This document shows positions 8,179 through 15,400 of a stretch of 17,979 bases of DNA, piece by piece. The first letter of the stretch is position 1. Each line of letters starts with the position of its first letter. Source of the DNA: an uncultured Bacteroidales bacterium (GTDB taxonomy: Bacteria > Bacteroidota > Bacteroidia > Bacteroidales > UBA932); assembly GCA_902488725.1 (NCBI GenBank), contig CABTXO010000006.1, positions 1 to 17,979 of the forward strand, read 5' to 3'. Made by a program: the position numbers and the translations under genes. The notes under the pieces are model-generated. The model saw only the letters and a program-made list of their open reading frames with translations, was not told the origin of the DNA and searched no databases.

Positions 8179-9150
8179 TTATTTGTCTATATCTTCTCTT
8201 GAAAACAACGAACGGACGAATTCCTTCCGGTCGAACACCTTCAGGTCGTCGATGCCCTCCCCGATGCCGATGAACTTCACCGGCACCTTCAGCTGGTCCA
8301 CGATGCCGATCACCACGCCGCCCTTGGCAGTGCCGTCCAGTTTCGTAACGGCCAGGGAGGTAATGTCCGTGGCGCGGGAGAACTCCTTTGCCTGCTGGTA
8401 GGCGTTCTGGCCGGTAGTGGCATCCAGCACCAGCAGCACTTCGTGCGGGGCATCCGGGATGACCTTGCGCATCACGTTGCGGATCTTGGTCAGCTCGTTC
8501 ATCAGGTCGATCCGGTTGTGCAGGCGGCCGGCCGTGTCGATCAGGACGACATCCGCACTCCTGGCGACGGCTGATTTGACGGTATCGAAGGCCACGGAGG
8601 CGGGGTCGGACCCCATTCCCTGCTTGACGATCTCCACGCCTGCGCGGTCGGCCCAGATCTGGAGCTGGTCCACGGCGGCGGCCCGGAAGGTGTCCGCGGC
8701 GCCGATCATGACCTTCCTGCCCTGCTTGCGGAGATTGTGGGCGAGTTTGCCGATCGTGGTGGTCTTCCCCACCCCGTTCACGCCCACGACCATGATCACG
8801 AAAGGCTTGTGCGACAAGTCGAATACTTCCTCCGTCCGCCGTCTGTCACCATCGCTGTCACGTTCGGAACTCAGGGTCCCGCCGCCCTGACAATCCAGCA
8901 GCGCCCCGATCTCGTCCCGCAGCATGTCCACGAGTTCGTCGAAACTCATGTACTTGTCGCGGCCGACCCGTTCTTCGAGCCGGTCGATGATCTTCAAGGT
9001 CGTATCCACCCCCATGTCCGAGGCCACAAGCGCCTCCTCAATGGCGTCCAGCACACTGTCGTCAACCTTGGTTTTGCCAACGACCGCCCGGGAAAGCCGC
9101 TGGAAGAAGCTCTCCTTCGTCTTTTGAACGCCTCTGTCGAATATGCCCAT
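8179..9150 (-). CDS. ftsY: Signal recognition particle receptor FtsY
   Basis: The SRP-receptor GTPase that docks Ffh-bound ribosomes at the inner membrane. This 323-residue protein holds the helical N domain (about 1-85) and G domain. Visible motifs are GVNGVGKTT (P-loop, 123-131), DTFRAAAVDQL (153-163), DTAGR (205-209), TKLDGTAKGG (269-278) and GIGEGIDDL (295-303). The acidic A domain of E. coli FtsY is absent, as is usual in Bacteroidota, so the protein begins directly with the amphipathic MGIFDRGVQKTKESFF helix that probably contacts membrane. A charged, low-complexity linker (about 87-112, rich in S, E, R and D) separates the N and G domains. It is the first gene of the six-gene run. Confidence 0.97.
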   Translation of the reverse strand: MGIFDRGVQKTKESFFQRLSRAVVGKTKVDDSVLDAIEEALVASDMGVDTTLKIIDRLEERVGRDKYMSFDELVDMLRDEIGALLDCQGGGTLSSERDSDGDRRRTEEVFDLSHKPFVIMVVGVNGVGKTTTIGKLAHNLRKQGRKVMIGAADTFRAAAVDQLQIWADRAGVEIVKQGMGSDPASVAFDTVKSAVARSADVVLIDTAGRLHNRIDLMNELTKIRNVMRKVIPDAPHEVLLVLDATTGQNAYQQAKEFSRATDITSLAVTKLDGTAKGGVVIGIVDQLKVPVKFIGIGEGIDDLKVFDRKEFVRSLFSREDIDK

Positions 9151-9206
9151 ATGCGTGTCGCTTGTTCCGCCGGCAGGAGATGTTCGCCCGCCAACGCATC
9201 AAATGA

Positions 9207-9214
9207 CAAATGTA
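9207..9214 (-). promoter_or_regulatory. Probable -7 box for the ftsY-led operon
   Basis: Minus-strand TACATTTG (9214-9207) is a perfect TAnnTTTG match, ending 56 nt before the ftsY ATG. I cannot find a convincing -33 TTTG at 19-21 nt spacing. It is the only clear promoter-like box I see between the BPL_N lipoprotein gene and ftsY, and no gap inside the following run is large enough for another. Confidence 0.5.
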
Positions 9215-9342
9215 CATAAAAACTTGCGTTTTTTGGCCAGTTGCATAAAAATCAAGACCGCATGCCATCTTTACAGGGAAAAAGCAGACATGGCCTCACG
9301 GTCAACCGCAAATGAGTTTAACGGGCACCCGCATTCCACACG

Positions 9343-9355
9343 TCCCGTGACGGGA
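9343..9355. other. Small perfect inverted repeat in the ftsY upstream gap
   Basis: TCCCG, a TGA loop, then CGGGA: a 5 bp stem next to an AT-rich stretch. It lies in the 322 nt gap (9151-9472) between the BPL_N lipoprotein gene and ftsY. Apart from this, the hairpin at 9383-9415 and the promoter box, I see nothing in the gap. Confidence 0.35.
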
Positions 9356-9382
9356 AATAATTGATTCAGAAGTAAATACAAC

Positions 9383-9415
9383 TTTTCACCCCGGCCTTTT
9401 TGGCTGGGGTGAAAA
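9383..9415 (-). terminator. Strong hairpin downstream of the BPL_N lipoprotein gene, probable terminator
   Basis: A 14 bp stem (9383-9396 with 9402-9415) closes a 5 nt loop. On the plus strand every position pairs, with one G-T wobble; on the minus strand that pair becomes an A-C mismatch. The stem begins TTTT and ends AAAA. It lies 57 nt beyond the stop of the minus-strand gene at 9473, the usual place for a 3' end. Neither strand has a clean T tract after the stem (the minus strand reads GTTGTATTT), so a simple intrinsic terminator is likely but not certain. Confidence 0.5.
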
Positions 9416-9472
9416 CAAGCATATTCCTAAGAATGAACAGATTGTGGTCACGGCCTTGTCGGGGCGGAATGC

Positions 9473-10627
9473 CTACAGTCCTTTCAGCAGGGCGATGGCC
9501 TGCTCGAAGGCGGCTTTCGCATCGGGGTCGGTCTCGACCGCGGACGCGGCGATCAAGTCGGGCAGGTACCAGGTCCATTCGGTGCCGGCGATGTACTGTG
9601 CGGTGCGGGCGCGGACCTTCGGCGAAGCGTCATAGACCAGCCCCTGCACCCAGCGCTTGGCATCCCAGGAGAGATGCTCCTGCAGCCAGTCCAGGGTCGC
9701 GATTTTCTCCTCCGGCGTGGCATACAGGAACGTCGAATAGGCGGCGGATTCCTGTCTGAGCATGTCCCGCGTGAACAGGATCTCCCGGTTGAAGAGGTCC
9801 GGACGAACCGCATTGTCAGAATATGCCGGATAGTCCTTCCGGAGGGTCCAGCGCACGATGCGCGGAATCATCCAGCGCATCCCCGGAGTCGCCTCGGGAT
9901 GGGCGATGGAACTGAACACCCGGCCCTTGCCGTAGGCGTTGCCGATGAAGAAAGGTTTGCCGTTCGTCATGCCGGAAGGGGCGTTCCCCTCTTCGTGCAC
10001 GTCGCTCTCCATCGTCGCAAACACCTCGTAGCCAATCGAATCTTGCGCATCCACGAACACCGGTCCCTCGTAGTACATCACATAGCAGGTGTCGCGGGAG
10101 GCCAGTTCCGGGAATAGTTCCTTGCCGGCGGCGCTCAGCGTAAACTTGGACACCCCGTGGCCGCGGTTGTCGTGCTCCACGTCGATGGACTTCGCCCCGT
10201 TGATGCGCATGCAGGCATAGTCCGGCGTATTCGAGAACAGATAGGCGCCGGCGCAGATGCCGACCGCTCCACCGCCGTTCCGGATGAAGGTCTTGATGCG
10301 TGCCACATTTTCCGGTCCGAGGTTGAGGTACTCCGTGCTGCCGCCTCCCCCGGGGAATATGATTGCATCCAGGCTGTCCAGGCAGCCCGATGCGATGTCG
10401 GCGGAGCCGATGAAGCGGACCGTCATGCCCTTGTCGAGCTTGACAGCCTCGAACGTTTCCCATTTGCAGGTCTCCGCCCCGCCGTGGCCGTTGAAGACTC
10501 CGACGCGGATGGGTGCGGCAAAAGCTGCGTTGTCAGAAGTGGCGGACGGATGCCCGCAGGCGCAAAGTCCCAGTACGGCGACTGCCGAGAGCAGAATCCC
10601 CTTGAAAGGATGATGAATGATGTTCAT
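9473..10627 (-). CDS. Lipoprotein with BPL_N glutamine-amidotransferase-like domain
   Basis: This 384-residue protein begins with a lipoprotein signal peptide (lipobox LCAC, lipidated Cys24). Residues about 40-255 form a class I amidotransferase/DJ-1-like fold of the type called BPL_N (biotin-protein ligase N-terminal). FPGGGGSTEYL is at 91-101, the nucleophile elbow GICAGAYL has Cys125, and AHPEA supplies His243 and Glu245, so a Cys-His-Glu triad looks intact. The last ~120 residues (TPEEKIATLDWLQEHL, SPKVRARTAQYIAG) look like HEAT-type helical repeats. No biotin ligase domain is present, and the location should be the envelope, so biotin attachment is unlikely. The substrate is unknown. It is probably monocistronic: it has its own promoter-like box upstream and a hairpin downstream. 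Confidence 0.82.
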   Translation of the reverse strand: MNIIHHPFKGILLSAVAVLGLCACGHPSATSDNAAFAAPIRVGVFNGHGGAETCKWETFEAVKLDKGMTVRFIGSADIASGCLDSLDAIIFPGGGGSTEYLNLGPENVARIKTFIRNGGGAVGICAGAYLFSNTPDYACMRINGAKSIDVEHDNRGHGVSKFTLSAAGKELFPELASRDTCYVMYYEGPVFVDAQDSIGYEVFATMESDVHEEGNAPSGMTNGKPFFIGNAYGKGRVFSSIAHPEATPGMRWMIPRIVRWTLRKDYPAYSDNAVRPDLFNREILFTRDMLRQESAAYSTFLYATPEEKIATLDWLQEHLSWDAKRWVQGLVYDASPKVRARTAQYIAGTEWTWYLPDLIAASAVETDPDAKAAFEQAIALLKGL

Positions 10628-10670
10628 GTTTTTTTGCAGTGTGTGTGTTCAACAATGGTACGTGAATTTT

Positions 10671-10700
10671 CAAAGATACGGAGAAATATTTAAAATGAAA
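10671..10700 (-). promoter_or_regulatory. Promoter for the BPL_N lipoprotein gene, overlapping the dinB 3' end
   Basis: Minus-strand TATCTTTG (10678-10671) matches TAnnTTTG, with TTTC (10700-10697) 18 nt upstream as a weak -33 element. The box ends 43 nt before the ATG at 10627. The -33 element lies inside the last codons of dinB, so the lipoprotein gene can be transcribed apart from dinB. Confidence 0.5.
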
Positions 10701-11754
10701 GGGTCCCGGTCTCAAAATCCTCGGGATTTTCTTCGGCGTTCGACACCCCGAGGCCGATCAGCCGGACCGGACGGCCTTCCTCCACCTTCTTGAGCAGCTG
10801 CCTGGCGGCCGGCAGGATGTCCGCCTTCGAACGGAAAACGCTGCCCGAAGTGACGCTGCGGGTGACCTGGGTGAAATCATCGAACTTGACCTTGAGCGTG
10901 AGTGTGTGGCCTTCGAAGCCGCTTTTGGCGAGCCGTTCCAGGAGTTCCAGGGTCGCATGGTAGAGTTCCACGATGAGTGCGACCCGGTCCGTGATGTCCC
11001 GCTCGAAGGTCCGTTCGCAACTCAGGGACTTACGTACGTGCCCGGTGACCACCGGGCTGTCGTCGATGCCCCGGGCATAGTTGTAGTACAGCTGCCCCAT
11101 CTTCCCGAAATGCTTCGTCAGGAAGTCCGACGGCCGGTCCCGCAGGTCCTGCCCGGTGAAGATCCGGTACGCATGCAGCTTCTGCGCGGTCTTCTCGCCT
11201 ATGCCCCAGAATTTCTCCACCGGCAACTTTGCGATGAAGTCGAGGGCGGCGTCCGGATGGACGGTGCACAGGCCGTCGGGCTTCCGCCAGTCCGACGCGA
11301 TCTTCGCCAGGAACTTGCAGTAGGAAACACCGGCCGACGCCGTCAGGGATGTTTTTCGGAATATCTCCGCCTTGATGGCACGGGCGATGTCCACGGCGAG
11401 TTCGACCCCCTGTTTGTTCTCGGTGACGTCCAGGAAGGCCTCGTCGATGGAGACCGGCTCGATCCTGTCGGTATATTCCCGGAAGATTTCATGCACCTGT
11501 GCGGACACGGCCTTGTAGCGCGCGAAGTCCGGCGGCACGATGGTCAGGTGCGGGCAGCGCTGCTTGGCCTGCTGGATGGACTGGGCGGAATGGATGCCGT
11601 AGGGACGGGCCTCGTAACTGGCGGTGGACACCACGCCGCGCGGCCCGTCGAAGCCGACCACGAGCGGAATGCCCCGGAGCGCGGGGTTGTCCCGCTGCTC
11701 CACGCTCGCGAAGAACGCGTCCATGTCCACGTGGATGATTTTCCGATAGTTCAT
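10690..11754 (-). CDS. dinB: DNA polymerase IV (Y-family translesion polymerase)
   Basis: This 354-residue protein is an error-prone polymerase that copies past damaged bases. The palm motifs are complete: HVDMDAFFASVE with Asp10 as metal ligand, STASYEAR(P)YGI for nucleotide binding, and SIDEAFLD with catalytic Asp104-Glu105. The thumb helix-hairpin-helix (KFWGIGEKTAQKL) and little-finger domain follow. The C-terminus ends ETGTLSF, which loosely resembles a beta-clamp-binding motif (QxxLxF type); that is inference. The ATG at 11754 overlaps the stop of the upstream short ORF (ATGA), so translation is likely coupled to it. I found no clear LexA-type palindrome nearby. Length is normal for the family. 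Confidence 0.96.
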   Translation of the reverse strand: MNYRKIIHVDMDAFFASVEQRDNPALRGIPLVVGFDGPRGVVSTASYEARPYGIHSAQSIQQAKQRCPHLTIVPPDFARYKAVSAQVHEIFREYTDRIEPVSIDEAFLDVTENKQGVELAVDIARAIKAEIFRKTSLTASAGVSYCKFLAKIASDWRKPDGLCTVHPDAALDFIAKLPVEKFWGIGEKTAQKLHAYRIFTGQDLRDRPSDFLTKHFGKMGQLYYNYARGIDDSPVVTGHVRKSLSCERTFERDITDRVALIVELYHATLELLERLAKSGFEGHTLTLKVKFDDFTQVTRSVTSGSVFRSKADILPAARQLLKKVEEGRPVRLIGLGVSNAEENPEDFETGTLSF

Positions 11755-12011
11755 GCCTCCCCCGGAACGTTTCCCGGATGAATATGTCGATGCGGCCGCC
11801 CGTTCCGGTGCAGGATCACGAAGGCCCCGGGCGTCTTCGAGGTCTTGCCGACAACCGCGACCTCCCGGTTCTTCGACGGCGCGAATGCGCTTTCAAGGCT
11901 GCCCCGGGCCATCCGCAGCAGCATCTTCCGGCCGGCATCGGAAAGCGTGAAAGCCCCCGGCTCCGCCGACGGAACCTTGCTGCGAGATCGCATGCGATCA
12001 AAAGAAAACAT
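11751..12011 (-). pseudogene. Short ORF resembling the N-terminal third of an AMMECR1 domain
   Basis: This ORF codes for 86 residues. Residues about 22-72 (LSDAGRKMLLRMARGSLESA, a variable stretch, then KTPGAFVILHRNGR) resemble the beginning of AMMECR1-domain proteins, where the same helix is followed by a GAFVxLHKNG strand and then LRGCIG. Here the match ends at HRNGR: the GCIG motif and the remaining ~110 residues of the domain are replaced by a 12-residue unrelated tail (PHRHIHPGNVPG...) and then dinB. No other frame restores GCIG. It may be a truncated remnant kept because its stop codon overlaps the dinB start (ATGA), which could feed ribosomes to dinB. It could instead be a short, intact, unrelated gene. 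The AMMECR1 match was made from memory. Confidence 0.5.
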
Positions 12012-12141
12012 AAGCGTGACGGTTGCGATTCAAAAACGGAAAACAGCTCGAACGACCTTTCGGCCGGAAAACTGCGTAAATATAGCATTTTCTTGCCATA
12101 ATCGGGCAAGGCAGGGCCCGACAGTTCCGACAGGGCTCGTA

Positions 12142-12149
12142 CAAAAATA
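12142..12149 (-). promoter_or_regulatory. Possible -7 box for the AMMECR1-like ORF and dinB
   Basis: Minus-strand TATTTTTG (12149-12142) fits TAnnTTTG and stands at the edge of the AT-richer segment. No TTTG-like -33 element is seen at the right spacing, and the leader would be about 125 nt, so the assignment is tentative. Confidence 0.3.
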
Positions 12150-12384
12150 CATGACCACCGCCACGGCCATGTTCCGTGTCGGCCGATGCCGCATGCACGG
12201 GGGCACGGTGAGTCGCCCGATCAGGAAGATCCGGTCGCAGCGGGTTCCCGCGGGGATTCGGGAATAGCCTGACACGGCGACAGCCCCGGAGAACACGTCC
12301 CCCGCACGGGGCGCGACGACCGCCCGGACGCGACGGAAGCATATTCATTGAAAAGGCCTTCACGCTGCGCCCTTTCGGGTCGCC

Positions 12385-12431
12385 CGGAAGAGCGGGCATG
12401 GCCGATGGCCGGATCCGCTTTCCCTCTTCCG
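12385..12431 (-). terminator. Inverted repeat just after the macroglobulin gene, possible 3' end
   Basis: CGGAAGAG (12385-12392) and CTCTTCCG (12424-12431) form an 8 bp outer stem, with further partial pairing inside (GCGG with CCGC, and GGCC flanking GAT). It begins 16 nt beyond the macroglobulin stop on the minus strand. There is no T tract, so it may be an mRNA-stabilising 3' structure and not an intrinsic terminator. Confidence 0.35.
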
Positions 12432-12447
12432 TCTCTGCAGACGATCG

Positions 12448-15400
12448 TCAACGGGATTGGAAGGTACCGCGGAAGCCGTCGTTGGCACGGTAGTGCGGAG
12501 CGTAGCGGGATTCGATGGTCACGACCGGGGCGCGGAAGGAGCCTTCCTGCGTCACGAAGAAGGTCTCCGTGACCGTGGTCTTCTCCTCCGGGTACACATC
12601 GAAGTAGTACTCCGTGCGGTCGGTCTTGACATTCCGGTAGCCCTGCGGGGTCACGGACCAGAAGCCCCGCACGGAAAGCGGACGGAGCCACCAGCCGTAG
12701 TGTCCCGACAGTTGGTCCGCCGGACGGAAGCCCGCCTCGCGGGGAGCCGTCAATTTGACAAAACTGCGGTTCTCCTGGTTCCAGATCCGATACTCGGCGA
12801 TCAGCTTGTCCCCCACATGCAACAGGTCTCCCGGGCGCACTTCCAGCCGGTTCACTTCCGGTGCACCTTTCACCTCCTTGAAGAAGCGGCGTTCGATCGT
12901 GAAACCGTTGCCGGCCGCCACGATGTCCTCGAACGGCTTCCCGTAGGTCTTCCGCATGAAGACGACCGTGGTGGAAAGCACGTCTTCCGAGCCCTTCATC
13001 ACGGAACAGATGGCTTCCAGGTAGGCAGGGTCGGTGTCCCACTGCTGCGTCTCCTTCTGCAGCATGATCCAGAGCCGGATGCCGTCCGCGATCTTCAGCG
13101 CCTCCTGCCGCGCTCCGGCGTCAGCCAGCACGGCCCGGGTCTGCGGCGCCGAGAGCAGGTCGCAGAGCAGGGAATGGGCATAGAGTTCGCTCTCCAGCAG
13201 CCCTCGCCAGGGCAGTACCGCATCCGGGTAGTACCAGCCCCCGTCGCGGTGTGCGACGGCATATTCCAGCAGCGACTGCAGGTCGGCCTTCGTGGACCGG
13301 TTCAGCCGGGACGCCGCTCCGAAGCGGATGCCCCAGGCGGCCGCCAGTTGCAGTCCTCCGGAATTGTGCTGCAATTGCAGCAGGGTCTTGATCCGCCGGG
13401 ATTTGTCGAGGATCCGCCCGTTCAGCCCGCGACCGTCCCTGGCCTTGGGCAGCAGGTAGCCCCCGAGCGCCTCCTTGAAGTCCTTGAAATGTTCCGCGTA
13501 CGCACTCTTCTCGGTCCGGTTGGTCCGGTCCACTTCGAACGGAACCGAAGCATAGGTCGAACGGACATAGGCGTACTGCGCCATGGACAGCCCTCCGAAC
13601 CAGAAGGGCCGTTCGCGGTCGTAGAGGAACTGCTGCCGGTCCAGGTAGCGGACGGCCGCCGTCAGCTGCGCATCGGAAAGCGGTAAAGCCGCCGACTCCC
13701 GCATCTTGGAGAACCGTTCGAGAAGGGTGGCGGTGATGACCGGCGAAGATTTCATGCCTTCGAACCAGCCGAAGCCGCCGTCGGCGTTCTGACAGGCCAG
13801 GATCCTGGCCCGGAGCTCGGTGTCCGGCATCTTGCCGGCGGACAGGCTGTCGGCGAATCCGGGCTGCAGGAGGGCGGCGAGGTGGCGGGCGTAAAGTGCC
13901 TCCGACAGAGACAGCACGTCCTTCCCGTCGGGTTCAATCCTGGAGGGGATGGCATCCCGCAGCATCCGCCGGATGTCCACTTCGTCAGTCGTGGCCCCGT
14001 GGGCGGTCGTGCCGGTGAAGCGAGCTGCAATCTCCCGCAGCAGCGCCTCCTTGTCCATGCCTGCGCGCAGGACGGCGGAATGGGCTTCCGTCAGGGTCTG
14101 GCGGGCTTCGTACACCGGAAGCGCCACCAGCACCCCGTCCGAGAAGGTCTTGGCAGCGTCGGCGAAGACGACCTTCAAACGCAGGGAATCTTTCCCGACC
14201 GGCACCGGGAACGTGGCCGAAGCGACACCCCCGGCCGGCACCGTCACCGGCTTCGCCAGCGACTGCGCGACCGCATCCCCCTCGCCCGGCACCAGCAGGC
14301 CCAGGGTTCCGGACACCGGCCGGTCGGAGTTGTTGGAGACAGTCGCCTGCAAGGAATATTCATCCCCCGCATAGAGGTATTTCGGCTCGGCCACGGCCAC
14401 CTTGACCGGAATCGTGACCACCATCTCCTGCCGGAGGGTGGCATTCCGCATCGCGGGATCGTGGGCGAAGAGTTGCACGTAGTAGGTGGACAGTTTGTCG
14501 GATGTCTTGAAGGTGAGCTTCATCCGGCCGTCGGCATCGGACCGCAGGAAGGGCTCGAAGGCCAGGGAGGCCGAGAAATCGGAGCGCACCGCCACATCCG
14601 CCAGGGCTTCCGCTTCGGCAGGGGCGGGCACGGCCATGTCGGCCGCCATCACCGTCGCCTCCTGGAGCTCGGCAACCTCCGGCATCGCGCGCGTTGCCAT
14701 CTTCTTCCGGCCCGAGCCGAAACCCATGACCACTACTTCCTGCAGTTGCAGTGCGCTTCCCCACGTGTCCCACGTGTCTCCCCCGACATTTCCCGGGGTT
14801 GCCGCGATCGAGACCGCGTCGCAGCGGACCCCCGCCAGGCTCACCCCGCTCCACCGGTTCGGCGAAAGGGTCTCGGTGCTCTTGTCGAAGACCGCTGCGA
14901 CCGCCTCGACTCCGGGACGTGTCTTCAGCGTGAAGGAATATTCCGTCGCGGGAAGGGTCCGGTCTTCGAACGTCTCGAAGGCCAGCGGCAGTTCCAGCGA
15001 AGGACGTTCGCGGCGGAACTCGCGGGAATATTCATACCACGTCTCGTCCTTGAAGTAGAATACCTTCAGCAGCACGGCATCGGGCCACTCCGCCTTGTAG
15101 GCATAGGCGATCCGGGTCAGGGAACCTTGGGCACCCGCCTGTCCGGACAGATGGATCTGCTGCCGGTCCAGCAGTCCCTGGCGGTCGTCGAAGAGCTGGA
15201 CCAGCGCCCAGACATCTCCACGACCGGCCCCGAACTGGAGGCCGAAGGTCTCCCCGCTCCGTACCGGCCCGGCTTCGCCGAGAACCTTGAACACATGCTC
15301 GACCGGCGCGGCGAGCTGCGGATCGCCATCCAGGATCCGCAGGAAGATCGCACTGTTTTCGTTTTCGATCGGAACGCCCCGTGCGGACACGAGCTGCACC

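Larger units (their letters stand above)
12012..12447. other. 436 nt intergenic region, GC-rich and rich in inverted repeats
   Basis: No coding frame here looks real: frames that cross it carry no recognisable domain and have R/P/G-rich shadow composition. The half near the AMMECR1-like ORF (12012-12150) is AT-richer and holds a promoter-like box and a hairpin (CTTGCC at 12092-12097 with GGCAAG at 12105-12110). The other half (12150-12447) holds several inverted repeats: CCGTGTC at 12174-12180 with GGCACGG at 12202-12208; TTCCCG at 12245-12250 with CGGGAA at 12259-12264; CCCC at 12300-12303 with GGGG at 12308-12311; and CGGAAGAG at 12385-12392 with CTCTTCCG at 12424-12431. I saw no tRNA pattern. 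It may be the structured 3' region of the macroglobulin mRNA or an unrecognised small RNA. Confidence 0.5.

Noticed and set aside
5624..8401. A 925-codon open frame on the plus strand
   Set aside because: It lies antisense to pheT and the ftsY 3' end, has no recognisable domain and shows the H/R/G/V-rich composition expected of a frame opposite a GC-rich gene.
9151..9472. Possible tRNA or small RNA in the ftsY upstream gap
   Set aside because: I looked for a T-loop GTTCRANNC pattern and an acceptor stem and found none; only the promoter box and two hairpins are supported.
11998..12399. A 133-codon minus-strand frame filling much of the 12012-12447 gap
   Set aside because: No domain, Arg/Pro/Cys-rich composition, overlaps the start of the AMMECR1-like ORF, and no start signal is seen; probably chance openness in GC-rich sequence.
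12221..13042. A 273-codon minus-strand frame crossing the macroglobulin 3' end into the intergenic gap
   Set aside because: It is in another frame of the macroglobulin gene, is R/P/G-rich, and has no homology that I recognise.
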